From Amycolatopsis sulphurea (lineage in GTDB: Bacteria; Actinomycetota; Actinomycetes; Mycobacteriales; Pseudonocardiaceae): a DNA stretch of 64,000 nucleotides. Under the pieces are notes generated by a model, which saw only the letters and a program-made list of their open reading frames with translations, searched no databases and had not been told where the DNA came from. Location: assembly GCF_002564045.1 (NCBI RefSeq), contig NZ_PDJK01000001.1, positions 496,001 through 560,000 on the forward strand. The letters run 5' to 3'. Both the position numbers and the translations under genes were made by a program. Every line of letters starts with the position of its first letter. Positions within the stretch are counted from its first letter, which is position 1. Below are positions 31,943 to 39,169 of the stretch, piece by piece.

Positions 31943-32836
31943 ATGCTCACCACCACGCTCGCCGAAGACGTCCTCGACCTTCTCCTGCCCCATCGTCGCG
32001 GCACCGACGACGCGCCGCGGTCCGCGTTCACCCCGCAGCTCGACCGGATCCGGGGGTTCGTCGACGCGGACGAGCCGATCGTGTTCACCCTGCCGGGCTT
32101 CCCCTGCAAGTCCCCCAACCCGGCCAAGGTCCTCGGTCGGCTCCCCGACGCCGGCGAACGCCTCGCGCTGCAGTTCCTCGACACGCTCTGCACGCGGATC
32201 ACCGAACTCCACCCGCCGGGTGCCTGGATGCTGATCTGCTCCGACGGTCACGTCTTCGGCGATCTGATCGGCGTCCCCGACGACCACATAGACGCCTACT
32301 CAGCCGAGCTGCGCACGCTCGTGACCACCGAGCACTTCGGCACCTTCGACCTGCGCGACGTCTTCGGCGACGCCTCCTGCGACGAAAAACGTGTCCGGAT
32401 CGAAGCCGAGTACGCCCCCACCGTCGATGAGGTCCGCGCCGAGGTCAAACGCGACGAAGATGCCTTGCGGCTCTATCGCGGCATCACCCGGTTCCTCTTC
32501 GAAGACAGCGCGGACTTCGACGGCAGCCGCTCGGCCCTGCAACGCCGGTGCCGGGACCGCGCGTACGGTGTCGTTCGGCGCAGCGCCGCCTGGGCACGCG
32601 TGGTCGAGCACCACTACCCGGATGCCGTCCGGCTGTCGATCCACCCGCAGCCGGCCGGGTCGCCGAAGTTCGGCATCCGCCTGCTCGACGCCCCCGACAT
32701 CTGGACGACCCCATGGCACTCGTGCCTCGTCCAGCACGCGGACGGCCGCACCGAGCTGCTTCCCCTCACACAGGCCGAGCTGCTCGGCACCGTGGTCCAC
32801 CGGGACGGGCGTCCCGATTACGTCCTGGCCCGCTGA
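31943..32836 (+). CDS. isocyanide synthase, PvcA/IsnA/Dit1 family
   Basis: A 297-residue protein of the pyoverdine/dityrosine biosynthesis family. Conserved parts are F-T-L-P-G-F-P-C-K-S-P-N-P-A-K-V-L-G near residues 45-62, S-D-G-H-V-F-G-D-L-I-G-V near 102-113, and W-H-S-C-L-V near 254-259. Bacterial members (PvcA, IsnA) change the amino group of Tyr or Trp to an isocyanide with a carbon from ribulose-5-phosphate. ATG follows CTGGAG. No PvcB/IsnB-type oxygenase is adjacent, so a vinyl isocyanide is not expected; the P450 and amidotransferase are the likely tailoring steps. Confidence 0.88.
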   Translation: MLTTTLAEDVLDLLLPHRRGTDDAPRSAFTPQLDRIRGFVDADEPIVFTLPGFPCKSPNPAKVLGRLPDAGERLALQFLDTLCTRITELHPPGAWMLICSDGHVFGDLIGVPDDHIDAYSAELRTLVTTEHFGTFDLRDVFGDASCDEKRVRIEAEYAPTVDEVRAEVKRDEDALRLYRGITRFLFEDSADFDGSRSALQRRCRDRAYGVVRRSAAWARVVEHHYPDAVRLSIHPQPAGSPKFGIRLLDAPDIWTTPWHSCLVQHADGRTELLPLTQAELLGTVVHRDGRPDYVLAR

Positions 32837-32899
32837 TCGGTTTCACTCCACCCGGCACGGCGAGCGCCGGTCATGACGTACGGACGGCCGCCTTCCGGG

Positions 32900-33400
32900 T
32901 ACGGGACCACGTGTGCCCGCACCCGGAAACGTCGAGCAGCAACTCCGAGGACAAGACGTCCGTGGCCCGCCGGTCGTGACCACCGAGCCCTCGTTCACGA
33001 CCACGATGCGGACGCAGCACTCGGCCGCCAGGTTGAGGTCGTGGAGGGTGCCGGCTGGTGCCGTCGTGGTCGTGGACCAGCTCGAGCGGTTGTCCTGGCT
33101 CGCCAGATCCGGGCGATTCGCAGGCTCGTCGAGGATCAGGACCGGCGCTGCCTGCGTCAGCGGCTCAGCAGGGCGCGTTGCCGTTCGCCGCCGGACAGCG
33201 TCGCCGCCCTGCGGTGGCGCAGGTGTTCCACGTTCGCCCGGCTCATGCAGTCGTCCATGATCTCGCGGTCGCATCGAGCGTTCTGCACCAGGGCGTGCGG
33301 TGCGGGATGCGGCCTCGCCGTGCCGGTCCGACAGCGCTGCCGGCCTGGTTCGGGGTCGGTGTTCCGAGGGCGCATCGCCGGTTTACCGAGGGGGTTGAGG
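32900..33400 (-). pseudogene. broken metallophore ABC ATPase
   Basis: On the minus strand the signature L-S-G-G-E-R-Q-R-A-L-L-S-R (33157-33195) ends in a stop, and the Walker B part V-L-I-L-D-E-P-A-N-R-P-D (about 33110-33145) and T-L-H-D-L-N-L-A-A-E (about 33017-33046) continue in another frame. These are FepC/FecE-type motifs. Walker A is missing. A second importer once lay beside the isocyanide synthase and has decayed. Confidence 0.7.
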
Positions 33401-33440
33401 CGTACAGTCACAGACCTCCAAATATTCCCCGTGGCCTTGC

Positions 33441-33995
33441 TCAGAAATCCAAAACCGTATGACTCTCGCTCGCCACAATCCGCAACCCATCGGGTTCGAC
33501 AAATAGTTTTGGTGGGGTGCCTTCAATTCCAATCCCTGAATACCAGATGGGCGTACGACCGGATGCTCTGTAGGTTTTGGTTCCACCCTGGTGCTCGACG
33601 CGCAAGAGCGTCCCATCCAGACGACTGTCGTCCAGGAGCAAACCAACCGAGGAACTGCTGGACATAGTTTGGGCACTTCCCGCCGGCCAGCCACGCTGGC
33701 GAAGCTCCGGATTGTTATTTCGGACCGCAGGAGCAAATGGATGCGGAGAACCATTAAGTGATACTTCGGTTGTCCCCGACTCCCATTCGTGAACCCAGAT
33801 TGAGGTACCCTCAATACTGTCTACCGATATTTCCAAATATCCATCGACCGGCGTGGTCTCCTTAATCTCCGCCCAGTCGCCAGGCGTGAGGTCAACACGT
33901 CGATTCGGCGGCAGGCCAAAGGCAAGTGGAACGGGCAGGGTCAGCGCGTTGATGATACGCAAAGCGTTAACCCTGCCCAGGGTGTCATCTGTCAT
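33441..33995 (-). CDS. hypothetical protein (184 aa), low-GC
   Basis: A 184-residue protein, no signal peptide, with alternating hydrophobic strands and a Gly/Ser-rich centre (S-S-S-S-S-V-G-L-L-L-D-D-S). I know no family. GC content is visibly lower than in the rest of the window, as in the next gene, so the pair is probably a recent arrival. ATG at 33995. Confidence 0.5.
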   Translation of the reverse strand: MTDDTLGRVNALRIINALTLPVPLAFGLPPNRRVDLTPGDWAEIKETTPVDGYLEISVDSIEGTSIWVHEWESGTTEVSLNGSPHPFAPAVRNNNPELRQRGWPAGSAQTMSSSSSVGLLLDDSRLDGTLLRVEHQGGTKTYRASGRTPIWYSGIGIEGTPPKLFVEPDGLRIVASESHTVLDF

Positions 33996-34040
33996 AAGCT
34001 ACAATCTACACCTCGTCCGGCATGCGCGCAGTGGAGTGCT

Positions 34041-34439
34041 CTAAACTCCCATGGACTTGGTGCACAACGTATCGTTGTGGTCATTATTGAGCATTACATA
34101 CAGGCTGATATTTTGACGCGCCGTTGTCACGGAAATTAATCCGGACCGGGCTCCGCCCCGACCTGAAGCTCCCGACTGGAAGTGCTTCTGGCTCATTCCT
34201 GGAGCGTTCACGTAAGTGTGGACGATTCCTCCCCCGTCCTGCCCCAGCCATCGCCACAAGTTTGTGCCGACAACCCTGAAGCTGGTGGAACTGCGGCCGC
34301 CCTTGACGAACACCGACTCGATATCACTGCCGCAGTTCGGCTTGGCCGGAGGGTCCGGCAGCGGTGCTGCCGTAGCAATGGAAGCGGAAGCGACGAGCGC
34401 TATAGTAGTGGTCGCGAAAATGCGAATAAAGCGAAGCAT
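34041..34439 (-). CDS. small secreted protein, low-GC
   Basis: A 132-residue protein with a clear Sec signal peptide (M-L-R-F-I-R-I-F-A-T-T-T-I-A-L-V-A-S-A-S, cut after A-T-A-A near residue 24). The mature part has two Cys (C-G-S-D near 34 and T-L-C-T near 126) that may form a disulfide. ATG at 34439 follows AGGGGG. Unknown family. It shares low GC and orientation with the 184-residue neighbour; the 45-base gap suggests co-transcription. Confidence 0.55.
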   Translation of the reverse strand: MLRFIRIFATTTIALVASASIATAAPLPDPPAKPNCGSDIESVFVKGGRSSTSFRVVGTNLWRWLGQDGGGIVHTYVNAPGMSQKHFQSGASGRGGARSGLISVTTARQNISLYVMLNNDHNDTLCTKSMGV

Positions 34440-34703
34440 GAAACCCCCTATTGTCATGGACAACTGCCAGATGACACCCTCCACTTTATTTCTATCAATA
34501 ACTCGATCAGACGGTCAAGGTCATTGGTCGATTACCTCCGGTTAGCTCTATCATTCGCAAGCGTAACTAAAAACCTTCGCTTCACCGCACCCATCAACAG
34601 TGATCCAACCTCCCATGCTGTCTCGATTTTTCACCCGAAAGCGGCACTTGACCAAGGATCTTCTTATCCTGAGCCCCCTACGGGTTGTCGCGCCACAAAC
34701 GGG
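34440..34703. other. AT-rich noncoding stretch
   Basis: About 260 bases of unusually AT-rich DNA with no supported gene. It should contain the promoter of the secreted-protein gene. It ends at an IS-derived repeat. Confidence 0.45.
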
Positions 34704-34774
34704 GCTACCTGTTCGCCGGCTGGAGGGGAAGCTGGTCATTCGCAAGCTCAAATCTTCGTTTAGACCGCATCTCG
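34704..34774. repeat. 71-bp IS-derived repeat, copy 1
   Basis: This stretch matches 37279-37349 with only a few changes and in the same orientation. The second copy borders IS5-type transposase debris, so the repeat is probably the end of that IS. Copy 1 abuts the truncated FkbM gene and marks its break point. Confidence 0.7.
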
Positions 34775-35224
34775 GGTAACGGGGGCGAGGTCGGCGAGGC
34801 CACCTTCACCTACTACCCGGCGATGCCGGGGAACTCCACGTTCCACCCGGAGGAGAAGGAGCTCCAGAAGCGCCGGATGGGTGAATGCCTCGGCGCGGAG
34901 CAGGTCGACGGGCTGTTCGATGCCGAGACGATCACGGTCCAGGTCGACCGGCTGTCGCGGTTCCTGGCCGAGCACCACCCGGAGGTCACCACGATCGACC
35001 TGCTCAAGATCGACGTCGAGGGCGCGGAGCTCGAGGTGCTGCGCGGCATCGACGACGCGGATTGGGCCAAGGTCCGCCACGTCCTGCTGGAGGTGAGCGA
35101 CGCCGACGGCGCTCTCGCGGAGGTCGAGACCTTGCTGAAGGAGAAGGGCTTGGAGGTCCCGAGCGAACCGGTGCCGTTCATGTGGGAGGAACTGAAGTTC
35201 TACTACGTCACCGCGCGGCGCTGA
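34775..35224 (+). pseudogene. FkbM-family methyltransferase, N-terminus lost
   Basis: The reading frame codes for the last 150 residues of an FkbM methyltransferase, including the family motif L-L-K-I-D-V-E-G-A-E-L-E-V-L near 35003-35044. The first half, with most of the SAM site, is missing: coding sequence begins right after the 71-bp IS repeat. It is unlikely to be active. Confidence 0.75.
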
Positions 35225-35411
35225 CGTGCCCACCCGGCTTCTTGCAGAGCGTCGACCCTGAATGCAGGATCGGGGGCGGAAATATCAGGTCCGACCAACG
35301 GCCGGAGCGGTGGGTGAAGGTGTCCACCGGCGACGCCGTCAGATCCGGCTCCTGGTGAGCAGGGCGACCGGGGTGGATGGGCGGGAGTCGGCGAAGAGAG
35401 CGTGGCCTCGC

Positions 35412-36434
35412 AGTGAGTGTTTCCGTGTAACCATCGGTGACCGTGGGTAGCGATGGTTGGCGACACGCCCGATCTGTTGTGGTGCAACGGAAAGACGCGG
35501 AACCCCGGTATGAATTTGGTCCTACCACAGATCAACTTCATAGGGGTCCCGCGCCTGATGAGTGTCGATACACCGCCGTCCTGGAGGTGTCCGAGGACAG
35601 TGTGCTGTTGCTGTCCGCGTTGCCACACGCCGAACGCCTGCGGCGGGGCACCCGCGCGGGGCGGCGTGCACTGGGGACCTGCAGGCAGGCCGTCCTGGTG
35701 CTGCGCTGGTTCCTGGACGGCACCCGGATGTCGGCCCTGGCCAGGGACAACGACATCGCGATGTCGACCGCGTACGACTACCGAGATGAAGGCATCGCGG
35801 TACTCGCCGCACGCAAACCATCCCTGCACGGGGCGCTGCTGGCGGCGAAGGCAGCAGGCCACTCGCACGTGATCGTGGACGGCACGCTGATCCACGCCGA
35901 CCGGATCTCCATCCCCGGCCCCACAACCGGCGTGGACCTGTGGTGGAGCGGCAGGCATCACCATCACGGCGGGAACATCCAGGTCGTCTCCGCCCCGGAC
36001 GGGTGGCCACTGTGGACCTCCGACATGCGGCCCGGCCGAGAACACGACACCAGCGCCGCCCGCACCGACCCCGACCTACCGGCCCGGATCACCGACTGGA
36101 TCAGCGACGGCGCCCACGCCCTGGCCGATCTGGGGTACGGAGGCGAACCCGAAACCTCCACCATCCCGATCAAGAAACCCAAAAACGGCGAACTCACCAC
36201 CGGCCAACAGGCCTGCAACGCCATCCACAGCGCCCTGCGCTGCCTTGGCGAACGCGCCAACTCGCTGCTCAAAACCACCTGCAAAGCCCTACGCCGCAAC
36301 CGCGGCTGCCCTGGCGCCTCGGCACCATCGTCGCAGCCGCACTTGTCTTACTCCACCAAGAACACCACCGCACCGCATGATCAACAGTCTTGGTCACACA
36401 ACGCCACGAAAGGTTACCCGGAAAGGCTCAGTGC
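35412..36434 (+). mobile_element. IS5-like insertion sequence
   Basis: About 1.02 kb bounded by imperfect inverted repeats: the left end contains TTTCCGTGTAACC (35420-35432) and the right end GGTTACCCGGAAA (36412-36424), with the pairing extending outwards for about ten bases. It contains one transposase gene, which is frameshifted. Confidence 0.65.
35437..36380 (+). pseudogene. IS5-family DDE transposase, frameshifted
   Basis: The first 285 codons read as a full transposase: an HTH part (F-L-D-G-T-R-M-S-A-L-A-R-D-N) and the DDE_Tnp_4 core with D in V-D-G-T-L-I, N-I-Q-V-V-S-A-P-D-G and A-D-L-G-Y-G-G-E. Near 36300 the frame changes: the expected ending (W-R-L-G-T-I-V-A-A-A-L-V-L-L-H) lies in the next frame and stops at 36380. 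One deletion or insertion therefore inactivates it. The exact start is unclear, probably between 35437 and 35590. Confidence 0.7.
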
Positions 36435-36952
36435 CCCCACGGCACGTTCTCGGAGCCGTTCAGCAGTACTGAGACGATCCCCTTGGCGCCCGTGCGGAAG
36501 GCCACTGACAAGGCGTATCCGATGGCGGCGTCGGCGGGTTGCGCGTCGTCGCGCTCGGCCTGCCAGTGCACGGTGAACTGACCTTCGACGTCCATGGCGA
36601 ACGAGGCGATCGCGGCACCATTCCGCCTGAGCCGCGTGTCGTCATCGTCGTCCGGCGTGAACTCGTAGTGAGTTCCGGCGAGAGTCAGCTCGACTCGGTA
36701 CGAGCGACGAGTCAGCTTTCCTGGACCAGGTCGCAGCTCGGCCTCGGCGCCGTCGACTGACATGGTCAAGTGATCGGTGTTCCTGGTGCCGATCGGCACG
36801 AACTTGTTCAGCTCCGCATCCGAACAACGCTGGAGGACGACCGTGGGAACCTGCTTCCCGGAGACCTCGACCACGCCCCGCTCGGCGTTGGTGCGGATCT
36901 TCAGTTCGCCGTAGTACCCGTCATCGACAGTGCGGGTGCTGGTGAAGTGCAT
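36428..36952 (-). CDS. hypothetical protein (174 aa)
   Basis: A 174-residue soluble protein beginning MHFTSTRTVDDGYYGELKIR, rich in short beta-type segments, with an acidic run D-D-D-D-D near residue 115. Unknown family. ATG at 36952 was chosen because the longer frame upstream looks noncoding. The stop lies inside the right end of the IS, so the IS may have replaced its last codons. Confidence 0.5.
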   Translation of the reverse strand: MHFTSTRTVDDGYYGELKIRTNAERGVVEVSGKQVPTVVLQRCSDAELNKFVPIGTRNTDHLTMSVDGAEAELRPGPGKLTRRSYRVELTLAGTHYEFTPDDDDDTRLRRNGAAIASFAMDVEGQFTVHWQAERDDAQPADAAIGYALSVAFRTGAKGIVSVLLNGSENVPWGH

Positions 36953-37109
36953 GCTGACTCGCTTTCGTGATCGGCTTCCGAGCCTACGGGCTGTTCGTCT
37001 GCGGCTCTCACCCGTACCACCGAGCGCCTCGGTCGCGGACTCGCCACGACGTCGATGCGCGGGCTGGTCGATCCGGTCGCAAGTTCGGAGTGGCGCCATC
37101 ACGCGGATA

Positions 37110-37290
37110 TCGAGCACTGGGCGAATGCCGTGAAGTGGGCGGCCATGCGCTCATAGCGGCGTGCCAGCCGCCGGAACCGGGAAACCCACTCCAAGGTCCG
37201 CTCGATGACGTACCGATGACGCCCCAGCCGTTTGGCCGACTCGATACCCCGGCGGGCGATCCGGGCAATGATGCCCCCGCTACCTGTTCG
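37110..37290 (-). pseudogene. IS5-type transposase C-terminal fragment
   Basis: In one minus-strand frame the residues R-R-G-I-E-S-A-K-R-L-G-R-H-R-Y-V-I-E-R-T and W-V-S-R-F-R-R-L-A-R-R-Y-E-R are the conserved C-terminal catalytic region of IS5/IS4 transposases, with the last Glu. No upstream catalytic domain remains. Confidence 0.75.
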
Positions 37291-37349
37291 CCGGCTGGAG
37301 GGGAAGCTGGTCATCCGCAAGCCCAAATCTTCGCTGAGACCGCATCTCG
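37279..37349. repeat. 71-bp IS-derived repeat, copy 2
   Basis: Matches 34704-34774. It overlaps the transposase fragment, so it is probably part of that IS. Confidence 0.7.
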
Positions 37350-37439
37350 TGTGGGGTGGTTGTCGGGCGGGCGATATCCGCGCAGGTCGGTGCGATGTAC
37401 GCGGAATGGGGCCGGTTGTGGTGAGCTCGGCGGGGAGCA

Positions 37440-37491
37440 GCTGTGAAGGGACTCTTCACGGAATCTGGGGCTGTGAAGGGTCCCCTCACGG
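37440..37491. repeat. two divergent GTGAAGGG...CCCTTCAC hairpins
   Basis: GCTGTGAAGGGACTCTTCACGG at 37440-37461 and a second unit at 37470-37491 are mutated relatives of the hairpins at 22234, 42292, 42321, 43964 and 58914. Confidence 0.55.
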
Positions 37492-37505
37492 CGCGGTTGA
37501 CCCAG

Positions 37506-37975
37506 GTGGGCGGCAGGGCTGAGTTTCTCGAAGCGAGCGCTCGCAACGCTGGCCGCGATCAGCTTGCCGTGCTCGGGCGGTAGCGACTTGTCCTGCGCGC
37601 CGGCGATGACCAGCGTTGGCGCGGTGACCTTCGCCAGGTTGGGCACCCAGGTCCAGCCCGGCCGGCAGCACGCGACGTATCCTTCGACGGGCGTGGCGGC
37701 GGTCATCTCCCGCATTTTCTTTGCCAGCAGGGGATTCGCCTCGATCCGCGACGGGGTGAACCAGCGGTCGATGCTGCCGTCCGCGATCGCGGCCATGCCT
37801 TGCGTGGGGACCTGCTCGATCCTGTCGCGCCACGCCTGTTCGTGCCTGGACGGGCCGAGGTGAATGTGGCGGTGAGGGTACGGACACGGCTGGGCAAGCC
37901 ACAGGCCGGTCATTCCGCCCAGTGACAGGCCGACGATGTGCGCGGCGGCACGTCGAGTTTGTCCGGCAGGGCGAC
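37506..37975 (-). pseudogene. alpha/beta hydrolase fragment
   Basis: The minus strand encodes the middle and C-terminal part of an enol-lactonase-like hydrolase, with A-P-T-L-V-I-A-G-A-Q-D-K-S-L-P-P (the acid-bearing strand) and P-A-A-H-L (catalytic His). The nucleophile region (H-I-V-G-L-S-L-G-G-M) lies in another frame near 37905-37945, the N-terminus is absent, and the last codons run into the hairpin repeat at 37440-37491. Confidence 0.65.
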
Positions 37976-37991
37976 GGCACCGGTTCGGCGG

Positions 37992-38825
37992 TCAACGCGC
38001 GGCGGTCACCGAGTAGACCGGTAACGCCTCGTTGCTCGGCGTGACGGTCTCCAGCACGTCGACGTGGCTTTGGATGAGGTCGCGCATCGCGGCAGGCACG
38101 GTGTGCAGGCGTCCTTTCACCACGTCCTGGCAGATGGTGATCTCCCATGCCGCGTCGTGCATGCCCGTGGTGTCGATGGTGCGTGCGCCGGACGCCTGCC
38201 ACCCGGTCTCTTCGAGGACGGCGAGCAGGCGCTGGTAGGAAAACGGGGTGCGGACGTTGCCGTCGCCACGTTCGCCGGCAGCTTCGATCATGCCCTGGAT
38301 CTGGACTGCGAGCAGGTGCGCGAGCTGGCCGTGCGACGTGGGACGCAGGTCCCACTCGGCGAAGGCCAGCCGCCGCGCCCAGGGGCGGACCCGGGCGAGT
38401 GTGGCGCGCAACTGGTCGAGCGAGGCGAAGTACCAGGAACACTGCGAGAGCACGACGTGGTCGAACTCGTCGTCCGGGAAGGTCTCGGTGAGTACGTCGA
38501 AACCGAAGCGTATGTCGATACGGTCGCCGAACGGGGTGGCGCGCAGAAACTCGGCCGACTCGGCGAGCGTGATCGGGGCGCCGTAAGACGGATCGGCGAT
38601 GTCGACACCGGTGACCTGGCCGTGCTCGCCGACGGCGGCGGCGAGCACGGCCGTCATGTCGCCCTGCCCGCAACCGATCTCCAGCACGCGGTCACCCGGC
38701 TGGATGTCCCAGCTTTCGACGAGTCCGGCGCGGAAGCGGGTCTGCACGAGCTGAATGCCGGGGTTGGCCACGCCGGTGGCCATGGCGCGCGCGACCGCCG
38801 CCACGTCGATCATGTTCATGATCAT
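37992..38825 (-). CDS. class I SAM-dependent methyltransferase
   Basis: A 277-residue methyltransferase. Motif I V-L-E-I-G-C-G-Q-G-D near residues 47-56, the acidic end of strand 2 (V-T-G-V-D-I near 71) and a motif-IV-like F-D-H-V-V-L-S-Q near 121 are visible. ATG at 38825 was preferred to one at 38921, which adds 32 residues without homology. The substrate is unknown. It stands alone between a hydrolase pseudogene and the SARP regulator. Confidence 0.75.
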   Translation of the reverse strand: MIMNMIDVAAVARAMATGVANPGIQLVQTRFRAGLVESWDIQPGDRVLEIGCGQGDMTAVLAAAVGEHGQVTGVDIADPSYGAPITLAESAEFLRATPFGDRIDIRFGFDVLTETFPDDEFDHVVLSQCSWYFASLDQLRATLARVRPWARRLAFAEWDLRPTSHGQLAHLLAVQIQGMIEAAGERGDGNVRTPFSYQRLLAVLEETGWQASGARTIDTTGMHDAAWEITICQDVVKGRLHTVPAAMRDLIQSHVDVLETVTPSNEALPVYSVTAAR

Positions 38826-39169
38826 CACCGTAGCGGTCCTGGCCAGTGATTTAAGGTCAGCATCGCGAACCAGCCGGTCTTGACCGTTGTGGCGTAGGCG
38901 TAAGGAGTCATGGTGCCGCACTACCGGTGATCAGCGACCAAGATCGCTGGTTCCGCGACCACACCCTCTGCGACGACACGCCGGGATCCGCCCACGCCGT
39001 GGCCACGGACAGGCGCCGGTGCTCGGCAAACATCTGCCTTGCCTTGACGTGCGCGCGGGAACCGTCTGGCCGGGCTGTTCGCGCGCTGCCACGGCCCCGT
39101 CCGCAGTTACTGGATGAGCCGTGATCGGCGCCTGGGATCCTCCGTCCACGACCGGCCCCCAGGGCTCGC
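38826..39169. other. intergenic region between methyltransferase and SARP
   Basis: About 340 bases without a convincing gene. The methyltransferase promoter should lie in its left part. I see no repeat. Confidence 0.4.
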
